A DNA stretch of 64,000 nucleotides from Impatiens glandulifera (taxonomy: Eukaryota > Streptophyta > Magnoliopsida > Ericales > Balsaminaceae), in contig NC_061862.1 in NCBI RefSeq assembly GCF_907164915.1, forward strand, positions 124,372,641 to 124,436,640, written 5' to 3'. The notes beneath the pieces were generated by a model. That model was not told the DNA's origin. It did not search any database and worked only from the letters and a program-made list of their open reading frames with translations. Positions within the stretch are counted from its first letter, which is position 1. Each line of letters begins with the position of its first letter. The translations under genes were made by a program, and so were the position numbers. This document shows, piece after piece, positions 37,170 through 47,277 of this stretch.

Positions 37170-38210
37170 TTGGGAAGGGTCAAAACCGAAGGTTCATTTG
37201 AAAACCTTCGGTTTTTACCCTTACCCATACTTAGAATTTTTCCGATTTTTTTAAACAAGGGTCAAAACCGAAGGTTCATTTGAAAACCCTCGGTTTTTAC
37301 CCTTACCCATACTTAGAATTTTTTCAGATTTTTTTAAATAAGGGTCAAAACCGAAAGTTCATTTGAAAACCCTCGGTTTTTACCCTTACCCATACTTAGA
37401 ATTTTTTCCGATTTTTTTAAACAAGGGTCAAAACCGAAGGTTCATTTGAAACCCTTCGGTTTTTACCCTTACCCATACTTAGAATTTTTTCCAATTTTTT
37501 TAAACAAGGGTCAAAACCGAAGGTTCATTTGAAAACCCTCGGTTTTTACCCTTACCCATACTTAGAGTTTTTTCCGATTTTTTTAAACAAGGGTCAAAAC
37601 TGAAGGTTCATTTGAAAACCCTCGGTTTTTACCCTTACTCATACTTAGAATTTTTTCCGATTTTTTTAAACAATGGTCAAAACCGAAGGTTCATTTGAAA
37701 ACCCTCGGTTTTTACCTTTACCCATACTTAGAATTTTTTCCGATTTTTTTAAACAATGGTCAAAACCGAAGGTTCATTTGAAAACCTTCGGTTTTTATCC
37801 TTACCCATACTTAGAAATTTTTCCGATTTTTTTAAACAAGGGTCAAAACCGAAGGTTAAATTGAAAACCTTCGGTTTTTACCCTTACCCATACTTATAAT
37901 TTTTTCCGATTTGTTTAAACAAGGGTCAAAACTAAATGTTCATTTGAAAACCCTCGGTTTTTACCCTTACCCATACTTAGAATTTTTGTAAAAAGGGTCA
38001 AAACTGAAGGTTCATTTGAAAACCTTCGGTTTTTACCCTTACCCATATTTAGAATTTTTTCCGATTTTTTTAAACAAGGGTCAAAACCGAAGGTTCATTT
38101 AAAAACCCTCGGTTTTTACCCTTACCCATACATAGAATTTTTTCCGATTTTTTTAAACAAGGGTCAAAACCGAAGGTTCATTTGAAAACTTTCGGTTTTC
38201 ACAAGGGTAA
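37170..38210. repeat. Tandem array of 12 ~83-bp subterminal units
   Basis: Each unit holds GGGTCAAAACCGAAGGTTCA, its hairpin partner CCTCGGTTTTTACCC, and the linker CCCATACTTAGAATTTTTTC. Copies are very similar, so the array expanded or was homogenised recently relative to the rest of the element. Confidence 0.92.
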
Positions 38211-38477
38211 AAACTGAGGGTTTTCAAATGAACCTTCGGTTTTTACCCTTACGGTCAAAACCGAAGGTTTAGTTGAAAACCATGGGGTTTGGCATTGTTG
38301 TTTTAAAAAAAAGGTGAAAAGCAAAACAAAAGAAAATAATTCATGAACAATAAATTAAAAACCAAACCAAAGATATTAATAATCATTCATAATTATGAAA
38401 ACAAAAGACATCAAAAGGTTAGCGTTCGTACGGAAAAGAAAACACATAATTAATCAAACGATATAATCTAGAAATTA

Positions 38478-38763
38478 TTAGTTAAGGGGGGAGGAGGGGG
38501 TGGGTTGATTCAGTCGACTCCTCAACAATTCAAGTTGTTGTTCGAGATTCTCCAATTTCTGTGTCATTTCAGCCCTGTCCGCTTTAATTTCACTCAGCAA
38601 TTGGCCTCTTTGCGCATCCCTCAATCGGATTTGCTCCATTTCCAGCGTCACATTTCTCACATCTTCCTCACGTGCTGCAATTTCTGTTTGTGCTAGCAAA
38701 TTCTGGTAATACCGAGACAGTTTCTCCGGTGTACGCCGAAGACTATGCCATGACTCACCCATC
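38478..38763 (-). CDS. Short coiled-coil protein, internally deleted Transposase_24-like
   Basis: ATG at 38762, right after a splice acceptor (TTTAG at 38764-38768); 94 codons, open. The N-terminus MGESWHSLRRTPEKLSRYYQ parallels EETWKSMRKTPSKLLKPYQ of the main accessory gene at 31078. The C-terminus is a coiled coil ending in a Pro/Ser tail, again like the main gene's C-terminus. The DNA-binding middle is missing. A leader exon (38991 to about 39070, donor GTAAGA) and a TATA box precede it. It could encode a dimerising, possibly inhibitory, partner; that is inference. Confidence 0.55.
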
Positions 38764-38990
38764 CTAAATGCATTTCATATATATATATATTAATCAAACA
38801 AAATAACCGTAACCTAAATCTAATATAACTTAAATCAAACACAATAACAAATCTAACAAAATCATATATATTTAACAAACTAACTTAAATCTAATCTAAA
38901 CAATAACAAATCTAAATCAAACTACCAAATAAATAATCTAAACTAGCCTAAATCTAATAATAAACAACAAAAAAAACAAATCAATCTTAC

Positions 38991-39075
38991 CTGAGCGCGA
39001 GAAGACGAAGAAGAGAAGCGGCGATGGATAAGGCGGCTGCGGCGCGGAAGAGAGAGAAAGGAGAGAGTCGAATGA
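38991..39075 (-). other. Leader exon of the short CACTA gene
   Basis: GC-rich minus-strand sequence ending CGCTCAG before GTAAGA, composition like the leader exon at 35911-36150. Confidence 0.5.
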
Positions 39076-39097
39076 AAAAGAGAAAGGTTAGGGTTTG

Positions 39098-39106
39098 TAT
39101 TTATAG
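39098..39106 (-). promoter_or_regulatory. TATA box at the right end of the CACTA element
   Basis: CTATAAATA on the minus strand, followed by AAACCCTAACC and a CT-rich leader, about 490 bp inside the right TIR. This is the normal promoter position for a CACTA element. Confidence 0.65.
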
Positions 39107-39114
39107 AGGTAGTT

Positions 39115-39594
39115 ACCGAAGGTTTTCATATTACTTTCGGTTTTGATATTAGTCAAAACCGAAGGTTTATTGAAAACCCTTCGGAAATAACCATCATCAA
39201 ACTTAGAATTATTTTTAATTGTTTTGGGATGAGTCAAAACCAAAGGTTTATTAGAAAACCTTCGCAAACAAGAATTTCAAAAAAGGTAAAACCGAGAGTT
39301 CTTTGAATAAACTTCGCAATTAAAAATCTCAGGAATTGCAAAACCGAAAGTTTTTTTAAAAACCTTCGCAATTAACCCACATCCAACACTTAGAATTATT
39401 TTTGGTTTTTTGGGAAGGTAAAAACTGAAAGTTCTACAAAGAACTTTCGGTACTAATTAGTAAAACCGAAGGTTTTACACACCTCTCGGAATCTATTTAT
39501 AATACCGAAAGATTTGTTCCTCTCGGGAGTATTTATGAGAGTTTTATAAAACCTTCGGTAAAAACCGTCGGTAAAGGTCGATTTTTTACTAGTG
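39115..39594. repeat. Right subterminal repeats and TIR of the CACTA element
   Basis: CCGAAGGTTT/AACCTTCGG and CCGAAAGTT motifs up to the TIR ending TTTACTAGTG. Confidence 0.85.
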
Positions 39595-39597
39595 GAG

Positions 39598-40063
39598 AGT
39601 GTGGATCACGTTGTCTTATCTATTGGGAGCTCTCGAAAGTTCTTGAGAACTCCCATTAACAATGACAAAAATCATAACCGTCGAGAGGTATAATATAATC
39701 CAACCAATCGATTTTGCACCCATTCCCCTTCTGTCAATTACATTAAACAAAAGCTCTCAATTGACGTGATTATAAGCTTTTTCGATGTCTAACTTGACAA
39801 AATAACATTTGACACCTTTTGAATAAGTTGAGTCAATGTACTAATTGACTATTAATACGACACCATAGATTTGATGATCATTGATGAACGTCGTCTGATT
39901 ACTAGATATGATCATTTTTAACACACTCCGCAACTTGTTGACCCAAATTTGTGCGACAATCTTATAAAAAGACGAAACGAGATTAACAGGCCTTTGTTTT
40001 ACACATCAATAGTCCTTTGAGATTTACTAATAGACAAACAAAATAGAGTTTCAACCCTTGTCA
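39598..40063 (-). pseudogene. LINE reverse transcriptase, 5' piece
   Basis: Minus strand from about 40015: RPVNLVSSFYKIVAQIWVNK, SSNQTTFINDHQI, KLDIEKAYNHVNxEL, then SLLMGVLKNFRELP up to a GDPLSP-like site, where the CACTA element is inserted (GAG duplicated). Remainder at 28073-28422. 5'-truncated: right of 40063 comes the second copy of the target-site duplication AATTTTAAATT. Several stops; dead. Confidence 0.8.
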
Positions 40064-42035
40064 AATTTTAAATTGACTTTTTTATTCTTGGACTGTTCTT
40101 AGAAATTCTAAGCTATTTCTAATTACTTTATAGGTTACCTAGAATGATTCTAGAGTAGTTGAAATTAATACCTAGCTAAATTTATGATTTGAATGTTTTT
40201 GAATTTTTTTTTAAATGTGAATTTCAAAATTAATATTTAGTTATGGTGTTTGCACTTTTGTTAATCTTGCATACATGGTGAGAAATTATTATGGTTCATG
40301 ATTAGGTCATTTAATGTGCTTCAAAGTGAAACCAATTGAGTTTGAGAGTTTTACAAAACTTAAGAAAAATGAAATTTAGATAATCTTGGAGATTGATTAT
40401 ATATTGTGTTTAGCTCCAAATGTTTTGAAACCTGGATTGGATTTTAGATCTCTATTACCTATTGAATTACTTAACTAGGGTTTTGCTCAATTCAACATCT
40501 AAATGTGAGTTTCAAAGCCTGCAATGTTATGTCACAAACTCGATAATAGTTCAAAATTGGTTGGTAAACGATTGAAACTTTTGGTTTACGATTGCAGTGA
40601 ATTGAATATTAGTCCAAATGAGTTGATTATTGGACAATAGGATAGATAAAACATTTCCAATTCATGATATAAGACATTATATCAAAACTCACATGTTCAT
40701 TATATATTATTTGAAAAGTCAAAAAATAATTCATTGTTTCTTAGTATATTCATTGTTTCAGTATATATATATTTCTATTGTAATAACATATTCCCTTTTT
40801 ATTTGCAAAGTGCCTGTATCAAATAATTATGATTTTACATGTAAACAATTCTTCAATATCTTGTTCATTTGGTACTTGTCTTGGAGGTTCTTTACGATCA
40901 ATTGTACCTGGTCTTCTTTGGAAGGTTGGTTTAGCATTTTGTGGCTTTCAACCCGGTTTTTTCGAAAAGATTATGACCTTCCAAAATAAATAATGATCTT
41001 TAAGATTTGTTTCCTGAATCCGAAAGAGTACTTGAATTTTCCATAAAAGTGTAGTATGTCTGACTCTATAATATATATAGCATGATTAAGAACAAACGGT
41101 TAAATACCTAGATTCATGACATGATATGATACATGATCATAATATTATCTTTTAGATAGATCTCGAAGTAACTTATAATAAAAATGTAAATATCAGAATT
41201 TTATAGAATGACCAAAGATTAATAATAGAGACCATTGAAAAATAGGCATAATGACATAACATCGATATTCTCTCTCATGTCAATGAATTATAATAAACAT
41301 CTCTTTATTTGTATTCGAACGCTTTATAATTCTTTCTCGGTTTTATGGATAAAATTAGTTTATAGTGGAGAAAACTGAGTAAAAAAATTTAATAGTTCAA
41401 AGTTATTTATAAGTCACCCTACACTGGTTTCTCATCTTATTTTAGGAGAGAGAAATGATTGAAGAGAGATTTTGGTTGAAAGAATGAAATAGGGAATAAC
41501 ATGATACAATCTGATTGGCTGAAAAAATAAATGAATTTATCTCTCTTATCTTTTTCCTCACACTATTATTTTCAACCAATGAGTTGATGGCACGTTATTC
41601 CTTCATTTTCTAAAATTTTATCTTCCTATCACTCATCTTTATGAGACAATCTCTGAAGATAATATGTTTTTTTTATTATTTTATGAGAGATTCATCAAAA
41701 AGGTCAGCACGTAGTTGGCCGCGATCACACATTTGTAAGGCATTATATCTGTGTTTTTTAGATTTTGTGAATAAAGTTTGTGGATCATCATTGTTATTTA
41801 TTATTTCTCTTACAAATTCATGTGTCATTGTAATTGTTTATTTAACTTTGGCCTCTTTATTAGCTAAAAAAAATACTTTTTTTACATTTCTTTATTTATA
41901 AATAGAATGAACAAAGTATAAACCTTATTTTTTTTTAGAGGTTAACTATTCCCTTCAAGACATACATATGATCAATGTAACCATTTAGTTTTATACGATA
42001 GAATCAAAATTCACAACAAAACACCCAAACTAACA
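40064..42035. repeat. Segmental duplication, copy B, second block
   Basis: Follows the second LINE target-site copy (40064-40074). Collinear with 21905-22600 and then 24290-25008 of copy A, without the hAT-like element. ORFs at 40630-40989 and 41641-41901 have no recognisable domain and no counterpart in copy A. Appears non-coding. Confidence 0.75.
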
Positions 42036-42160
42036 TATATTAGGTTTTCACTTGAATCTCGATGCATTGTCGATAGTAGGAAATATGGGCAAACTTCCTT
42101 TGAATAAGCATTCACAAATTCCAAGAAACATTTCATAATTCCACTAAAACATATGAAAAT
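42036..42160 (-). pseudogene. Duplicate of the peptide gene, exon 2 remnant
   Basis: Aligns with exon 2 of the peptide gene: same tail region, the CxC part altered, and a 1-base deletion early in the tail. Homology stops near 42155, where plastid DNA begins. Exon 1 lies 4.8 kb away at 46907-46959. Confidence 0.75.
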
Positions 42161-42164
42161 TTTA

Positions 42165-42330
42165 AATGGAAATGGCTTGGTCAACAGATTTTTTTCTTCC
42201 ATTTGAACTTATTTTAATAATTCTTTTAGTAGCTTTAATAGGTGTAATCACTGTAGCTCGTCAATAATTTTTTTTTGAATTTAAAATTCAACTTTATTTT
42301 GGATTATCAGATTTTTTGCTCTTCCATTCT
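42165..42330 (+). pseudogene. ndhG: Plastid DNA insert: ndhG 3' end
   Basis: 42178-42267 encodes WSTDFFLPFELILIILLVAL and continues to the ARQ-stop end typical of plastid NADH dehydrogenase subunit 6, with its downstream T-run spacer. NdhG is a membrane subunit of the plastid NDH complex; only about 29 C-terminal residues are here, so this is a nuclear plastid fragment without function. Right boundary is approximate. Confidence 0.8.
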
Positions 42331-42384
42331 ATTTGAATTTATGTTTAGTCTAAACTAAAAACGTAAGGGGCTAGGTCAACTATT

Positions 42385-43348
42385 CAATCAAATGATATTA
42401 AGCATGTTTCCCATCTCTTCTCGAGAAACAAGGGGGATATTTCTTTAAAAAACTGTGCTCAATTTCATATGTGGAAATTCCGCAAGAAAATACTTAAGCT
42501 CAAAGACAGTGTTATGTCATTGTTCAAGATTCGGTTTGGAGATGATTAGGGAACACGTGTTCTGGCACGATCCTTGGTTCGAAAATCAGCTAATTATACT
42601 TAAGGCAGAGTTTGATAGAGTTCGAATAAGGAGAGATTGTCAAAAAGCCACGGTTAGAGACATAAAGGACGGAGAATATAACACTCTTCTGAGGCATATT
42701 TCGGAAGGTACTCAAACTCTCCATTACATTCAAACATTACAATATATTGATATTATTGATTCTTGAGATTGGATGATTGAGAAAGGGAGAATGTTTGTTT
42801 CAAATCTAGCATGGGACATGATTCGAAATAGAGGGGAGACGGTTCATTTGTTTTATTTAGTATGGTCATCGAAAGTCATACCAAGGCATAAATTTATTTT
42901 ATGGTTGGTGTTTCGTGGGAGGCTAAGAACGAGGGATCAAATCAAGAAATATATGGATATCCAGATTCAAGTTGTCTATTGTGTGATGGAAACGAGGAGA
43001 CTATTAATCATTTACTTGGGGGTTGCCCGTTTACGAGTTTGTTATATGGTAGGTTCTCTAAATATACGCGCCTTTCTAGTTTTCCAAGAGAGTGGGTTGA
43101 CTTTAAGGAAGTTTCTCTCATCAAGACAAACAAAAATCAATTTTCAGTAAATATTTATAAGTGTGGATGAAGTGTTTATAAGTGTGGATTGGCTTGTACT
43201 AACTACCATATTTGGTCTGAAAGGAACGCAAGGGAAGCATTAGAAGAAACGTGGATGTAGTGTACGTGGAAGGATATCGTGTTTGATTGTAGCTCCTTCA
43301 TGCGAACGTGGAGGCATATTCTCGCAAGCGAGCAAAATTGGAGCTTAT
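42385..43348 (+). pseudogene. LINE C-terminal part with zinc-binding RT domain (zf-RVT)
   Basis: Frames 2 and 1 alternate through [55 protein letters not shown]. The CxxC...H...C pattern and FILW block are the zf-RVT domain that follows reverse transcriptase in plant LINEs. Frameshift near 42950. Same family as 60528-61635. Its 3' UTR resumes after the LTR element at 46528 and ends in an A-rich tail near 46770. Confidence 0.82.
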
Positions 43349-44092
43349 TGCCACGGGCTAAAATTCGACCCGTGCGGCACTAAGCTAAATCGACCCTGAT
43401 TCTAACTTAGAAAGCCTTTCTAAACACAATGCAAGAAGAACTCAAACACAAGAATACTTAGAGAGAGAAACAAGCTTGAGAATAAGATTATATTGAAAGA
43501 ATGCTTGATAATTACCATGGAATACATTTAGAGTATTTATAGGACTTACACATATTAAATTAGGAATTATGTCTAATTACAATTTAATTACACTAATTTA
43601 GGATATTCCTTCCATAGCAAGAATATCCCTACCTAATTTAGAATATCTTTTGTAATCTCTTCCTTAATTAGAATATATATTCTAATCTCTTCTTTGATTA
43701 GAATATATCTTCCAATCCTTTCCTTAATTAGAATATCTTCCAATCTCTTCCTTAATTAGAAGATTCACTAGGCCCACGTAGACAACTTGACCTCCCTTGG
43801 GCTAAGAAGATTCGCACATGATCAGGCCAAGACTTTAATGAGCCTCGGCATCCCCTAGATTGGGTCGTGACTCTAATGGGTCGTGACATACTCCCCCACC
43901 TTAGTCGTGGCCGTCCTCGGTTCGACCTTGACCTGATACTCTTCAACCTCTTCCTTGAAACATTCCCTGCACGGTCCCTCGTATCTGTGCACAAGCCCCT
44001 TGAGCACAGATTGCATAGACTTGCATTCTAGAATATTCTGGAAATGCACCTCGTGGCTTGATGTTTGCACCCCATACAAATGGGACGTGACA
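43349..44092 (-). repeat. 3' LTR of the gag-protease element
   Basis: Near-identical to 45785-46527. Contains CTATAAATA on the minus strand (near 43532-43540) as promoter. An internal GTGACATACTCCCCCACC at about 43885 repeats the LTR-polypurine junction sequence, see findings. Short ORFs inside it are not genes. Confidence 0.88.
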
Positions 44093-44106
44093 TACTCCCC
44101 CACCTA
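44093..44106 (-). other. Polypurine tract of the gag-protease element
   Basis: Minus strand TAGGTGGGGGAGTA directly upstream of the 3' LTR. Confidence 0.8.
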
Positions 44107-44700
44107 AGTCGTGGCCATCCTCGGCACAACCCTAGACCGGTGCATGGTGATCTTCTTTTTAGCATCCTCTGAGCGCTCTTCCTCCCCATTTGCACGTCAC
44201 GACATCGGGTGCACTTATAGTTGCCAGTCTTAACCGATATAAGACGTTTCCCACACGTCTCTTGATTGAACACGGTCTCTTGAATCTGTGTACAAGCCTC
44301 TTGAGCACAGACCACATAGACTTTAATAGTTGCGGGGGCAACTTCCCCCTTTCCATCGTCCCTTTTCGTAACCGCACACCCTCTCAGATTTGCCCCTCTC
44401 TTCATATTCTCGGTGTCTCCCTCTGAATATGCCCCAACACGACCTGCTTCCTTTCCCACGAACTTGGTGTGAATGAAGGCAGACTGACTTTGGCCCACGT
44501 TGCCTGTGGCCAAACCTTGTGGATATGACGGTTCTGTACTGTCTTTGGCCTTGAGCCCTCGAAGGCTTCGACACACGCTATATGGAATTCCTTGGGTACT
44601 TCTTTTCCCTTGGACCCGTCCCCATCATCCATCTTGGCAAAAGTGGCAAATATGTCTTTACCACGTTTGCGACCTCGAACGAATCGCATCGCCGAGAACC
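44107..44700 (-). pseudogene. Region downstream of protease
   Basis: Open on the minus strand in several frames (for example 44576-44028), but without a domain I recognise. Part (about 44110-44330) is a diverged duplicate of the last 200 bp of the LTR. No reverse transcriptase motif is seen. Confidence 0.45.
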
Positions 44701-44703
44701 TGG

Positions 44704-45036
44704 TTATTCCCTCTGATCGCACCATTCTAGTCCCAACACTATGTCGTATTCTTCCATAGGGACCAAGGTAAATGAGACTGTCCCATTCCAGTCTCCGATC
44801 CTGGTGTGCACTCTCCTAGCCTCCCCATTCACCGGCTTGGCTACATCGAAGGACTTCACCGTCCCTTTTGTTAGGCTGATCCGCAGACCCAACGCCTTGG
44901 CTACTCCTTCTCGCATGAAGTTGTGTGTAGCCCCTGTGTCCACTAGTGTCTTGATGCGCTTTCCCCCGATCCAAGCTTCCACAAACAAAGAGCCCCTCCT
45001 TATTCCCTTGTTCGGCTTTGCAATACTAGCCTTCAC
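44704..45036 (-). CDS. Retroviral-type aspartic protease (gypsy-like)
   Basis: Processes gag into mature particle proteins. The active-site motif LVDTGATHNFM is intact at about residues 31-41, preceded by the usual hydrophobic strand (LFVEAWIGGKRIKT), and the C-terminal ...EYDIVLGLEWC motif is present. Open for 110 codons. Probably the downstream part of a gag-protease polyprotein starting near 45783; a stop around 45065 separates it from the zinc knuckle part in this copy, so expression as one protein is doubtful. The LVDTGAT and DIVLGxxW pair is characteristic of Ty3/gypsy proteases. Confidence 0.78.
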   Translation of the reverse strand: MKASIAKPNKGIRRGSLFVEAWIGGKRIKTLVDTGATHNFMREGVAKALGLRISLTKGTVKSFDVAKPVNGEARRVHTRIGDWNGTVSFTLVPMEEYDIVLGLEWCDQRE

Positions 45037-45063
45037 AGCATTGAGTAGTCTTAAGGACCCTAT

Positions 45064-45783
45064 TTAAGTCTCTTCTTCCTCATCAGAGGACTCAATTCCT
45101 TTAACCACTGTAACCTTTTCCCCCTTAAACGGGCACATAAACTTTATGTGATTATGAGCACCACAAATATAACAGGCTCTTGGCTTATCCGACTCGTCGG
45201 CTTGCCTCCCTGAGTTTTTATGTGCATGCCCCTTCTTAGATGGATGGTCTCCCCCACCTTTCTCCTGGTCCTATGGGCGGTCTCCCCCACCTTCTTCCTC
45301 ATCATCCCTGATGAATTTCGGCCTGTTCATAGATACTTTGAGCTCTATCAGTCTTTCTGCAACCGTTATTGCCTTGGAAACGTCATGCACCTTGGCCCTT
45401 TGCAGCTCCAACTATGCCCAAGTCTTTAGGCCGTTAACAAACGCGAATAGTGCCTCCTGTTTCAATCCCAGTACTTCTTCACGAATGCTACGATTCGAAC
45501 CGTTAATGATCCTCATTAACTCATTCTCCAATTGTTCACCTTTCTCATTCATCGCCGTTACTCTATCGGACATCGTGCTAAACACTTCGAGAGCTTCTTG
45601 GTGATCGCTCATGTCTTCTTCAAGCTGAGTCACTCGCGCTTCCATGGCAGCACCTCTCTCGACGGACTTATCCCTCTTGGATCCCTTGTCCTTATGTTGG
45701 CCGGTCGGAACCTTAGTGACGGTGGTACGTGAATCTATTTCTTGCAGCTTGAATGCAGAAGTATAACTTTGCTCTAATACCAC
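45064..45783 (-). pseudogene. gag: Gag of the gag-protease element
   Basis: 45783-45412 opens MVLEQSYTSAFKLQEIDS, the ATG overlapping the primer-site region, and continues with a coiled coil rich in Glu/Arg and FAFVNGLKTWA, a late gag motif. After a stop, gag C-terminal sequence continues to a perfect zinc knuckle C-x2-C-x4-H-x4-C (CYICGAHNHIKFMC) near 45140. Most of the central capsid domain is missing, which fits a reduced non-autonomous element. Confidence 0.7.
45771..45782 (-). other. Primer-binding site of the gag-protease element
   Basis: Minus strand TGGTATTAGAGC, initiator tRNA-Met type, 2 bp inside the 5' LTR end. Confidence 0.8.
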
Positions 45784-45784
45784 T

Positions 45785-46527
45785 TGTCACGGGCTAAAAT
45801 TCGACCCGTGCGGCACTAAGCTCAATCGACCTTGATTCTAGCTTAGAAAGCCTTTCTAAACACAATGTAAGAAGAACTCAAATGCAAGAATACTTAGAGA
45901 GAGAAACAAGTTTGAGAATAAGATTATATTGAAAGAATGTTTGATAATTACAATGGAATACCTTTAGGGTATTTATAGGACTTACACGTATTAAATTAAG
46001 AATTATGTCTAATTATAATTTAATTACACTAATTTAGAATATTCCTTCTATAGAAAGAATATCCCTACCTAATTTAGAATATCTCTTGTAATCTCTTCCT
46101 TAATTAGAATATATATTCTAATCTCTTCCTTGATTAGAATATATCTTCCAATCCTTTCCTTAATTAGAATATCTTCCAATCTCTTCCTTGATTAGAAGAT
46201 TCACTGAGCCCACGTAGACAACTGGGCCTCCCTTGGGCTAAGAAGATTCGCGCATGATCATGCCAAGACTTTAATGAGCCTCGACATCCCCTGGATTGGG
46301 TCGTGACTCTAATGGGCCGTGACATACTCCCCCACCTTAGTCGTGGCCGTCCTCGATTCGACCTTGACCTGATACTCTTCAACCTCTTCCTTTAAACATT
46401 CTCTGCACGGTCCCTCGTATCTGTGCACAAGCCCTTGAGCACAGATTGCATAGACTTGCATTCTGGAATATTCTGGAAATGCACCTCGTGGCTTGATGTT
46501 TGCACCCCATACAAATGGGACGTGACA
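45785..46527 (-). repeat. 5' LTR of the gag-protease element
   Basis: Partner of 43349-44092, with few differences between the two, so this is one of the younger insertions in the window. Confidence 0.88.
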
Positions 46528-46775
46528 TTATGCCAAAGTTGGAAGATGTTAAAGATGAAGTCACTCAATTAAAAAGTTTCAAGGCGAGATGAAAATTTTA
46601 TGTGTGTCGTGTAATAATGTCATGAATTGTTAATTGTATGTTAATCATACCGTTTTTACAAAGACATTATTTCATTTAGCATACCATTTTTACAAAGATA
46701 TTATATCATTTTTTTTTGTTGGGTTTTTTTAATGAAAATAAACAGTTTTTTAAAATAAAATAAAAAAAAAGTCAA
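46528..46775 (+). pseudogene. LINE 3' UTR and A-rich tail
   Basis: Resumes the LINE from 42385-43348: a GTTGGGTTTTTTTAATGAAA block like the 3' ends near 50340 and 61600, then AAAATAAAATAAAAAAAAA. Confidence 0.65.
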
Positions 46776-46779
46776 AACC

Positions 46780-47230
46780 TCAACTCAAAGAGATCATAAT
46801 TATATATAAAATACAATTATTTAAATACCAATAAAAAATATTGATTACGTATTATCACCAAAAAAATAATATATTAAATAAAAAACAAAGGTTTGGTGAT
46901 ATATACCTTACAAAATAATACTAATTAAGAAGATTGTTATTAAAAACACTCTTCTTCATGTTATGCTTTTAATATTATTTCATTAAACTATCAACACGCA
47001 TAACTATTTGTTCTATATTTTGCTCTAGTTATATTGTAATATTTATAGAAGATTGGTTTGACTTTGTAGTAATTAATTATATCATCATTATATTTTTTAC
47101 CTAAATTAATTTTATAGTATTTTAGTGATATATAATAGTATCCACCAACTAAATGCAACATAATATATTGGTTTATCTAAGGATGGATTCACAATATCTT
47201 TAAAATTAAATCTTTAATATTATACTCGTA
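46780..47230 (-). pseudogene. Duplicate of the peptide gene: intron, exon 1, promoter
   Basis: Aligns with 25205-25610. The intron is recognisable but its acceptor AG is lost. Exon 1 (46959-46907) keeps the ATG and the donor GTATAT but an extra base shifts it to an early stop. The TATA box at 47038-47048 remains. Together with 42036-42160 this is one gene split by a 4.6-kb stack of insertions. Confidence 0.75.
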
Positions 47231-47277
47231 TCATATCGATGCATAATTTCTACGAGGATACATGATTACATCATACA

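Larger units (their letters stand above)
28423..39594 (-). mobile_element. CACTA (En/Spm-type) DNA transposon, 11.2 kb
   Basis: TIRs CACTAGTGAAAAA at the left and CACTAGTAAAAAA (complement) at the right, with a perfect 3-bp duplication GAG (28420-28422 and 39595-39597). Subterminal repeats around CCGAAAGTT/AACTTTCGG are dense at both ends. Genes on the minus strand: transposase (34502-31190), a Transposase_24 gene (31078-29273), and a separate short gene near the right end (38763-38478). All coding regions are degenerate. It sits inside a LINE reverse transcriptase gene. Confidence 0.95.
43349..46527 (-). mobile_element. Non-autonomous gag-protease LTR element, 3.2 kb
   Basis: LTRs of 744 bp (43349-44092) and 743 bp (45785-46527), starting TG(T/C)CACGGGC and ending GACGTGACA on the plus strand. 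Inserted in the 3' part of a LINE. Flanks share TTAT (43345-43348, 46528-46531), one base short of the usual five. Minus-strand primer site and polypurine tract fix the direction. Only gag and protease are present. This is the layout called TR-GAG. Confidence 0.9.

Noticed and set aside
40630..40989. Plus ORF of 119 codons, and the one at 41641-41901
   Set aside because: AT-rich, no domain, frame not kept in duplication copy A.
42011..42202. Minus ORF of 63 codons
   Set aside because: Chance frame across the dead peptide exon and plastid insert.
44190..45732. Several plus ORFs
   Set aside because: Antisense to gag and protease of the minus-strand LTR element.
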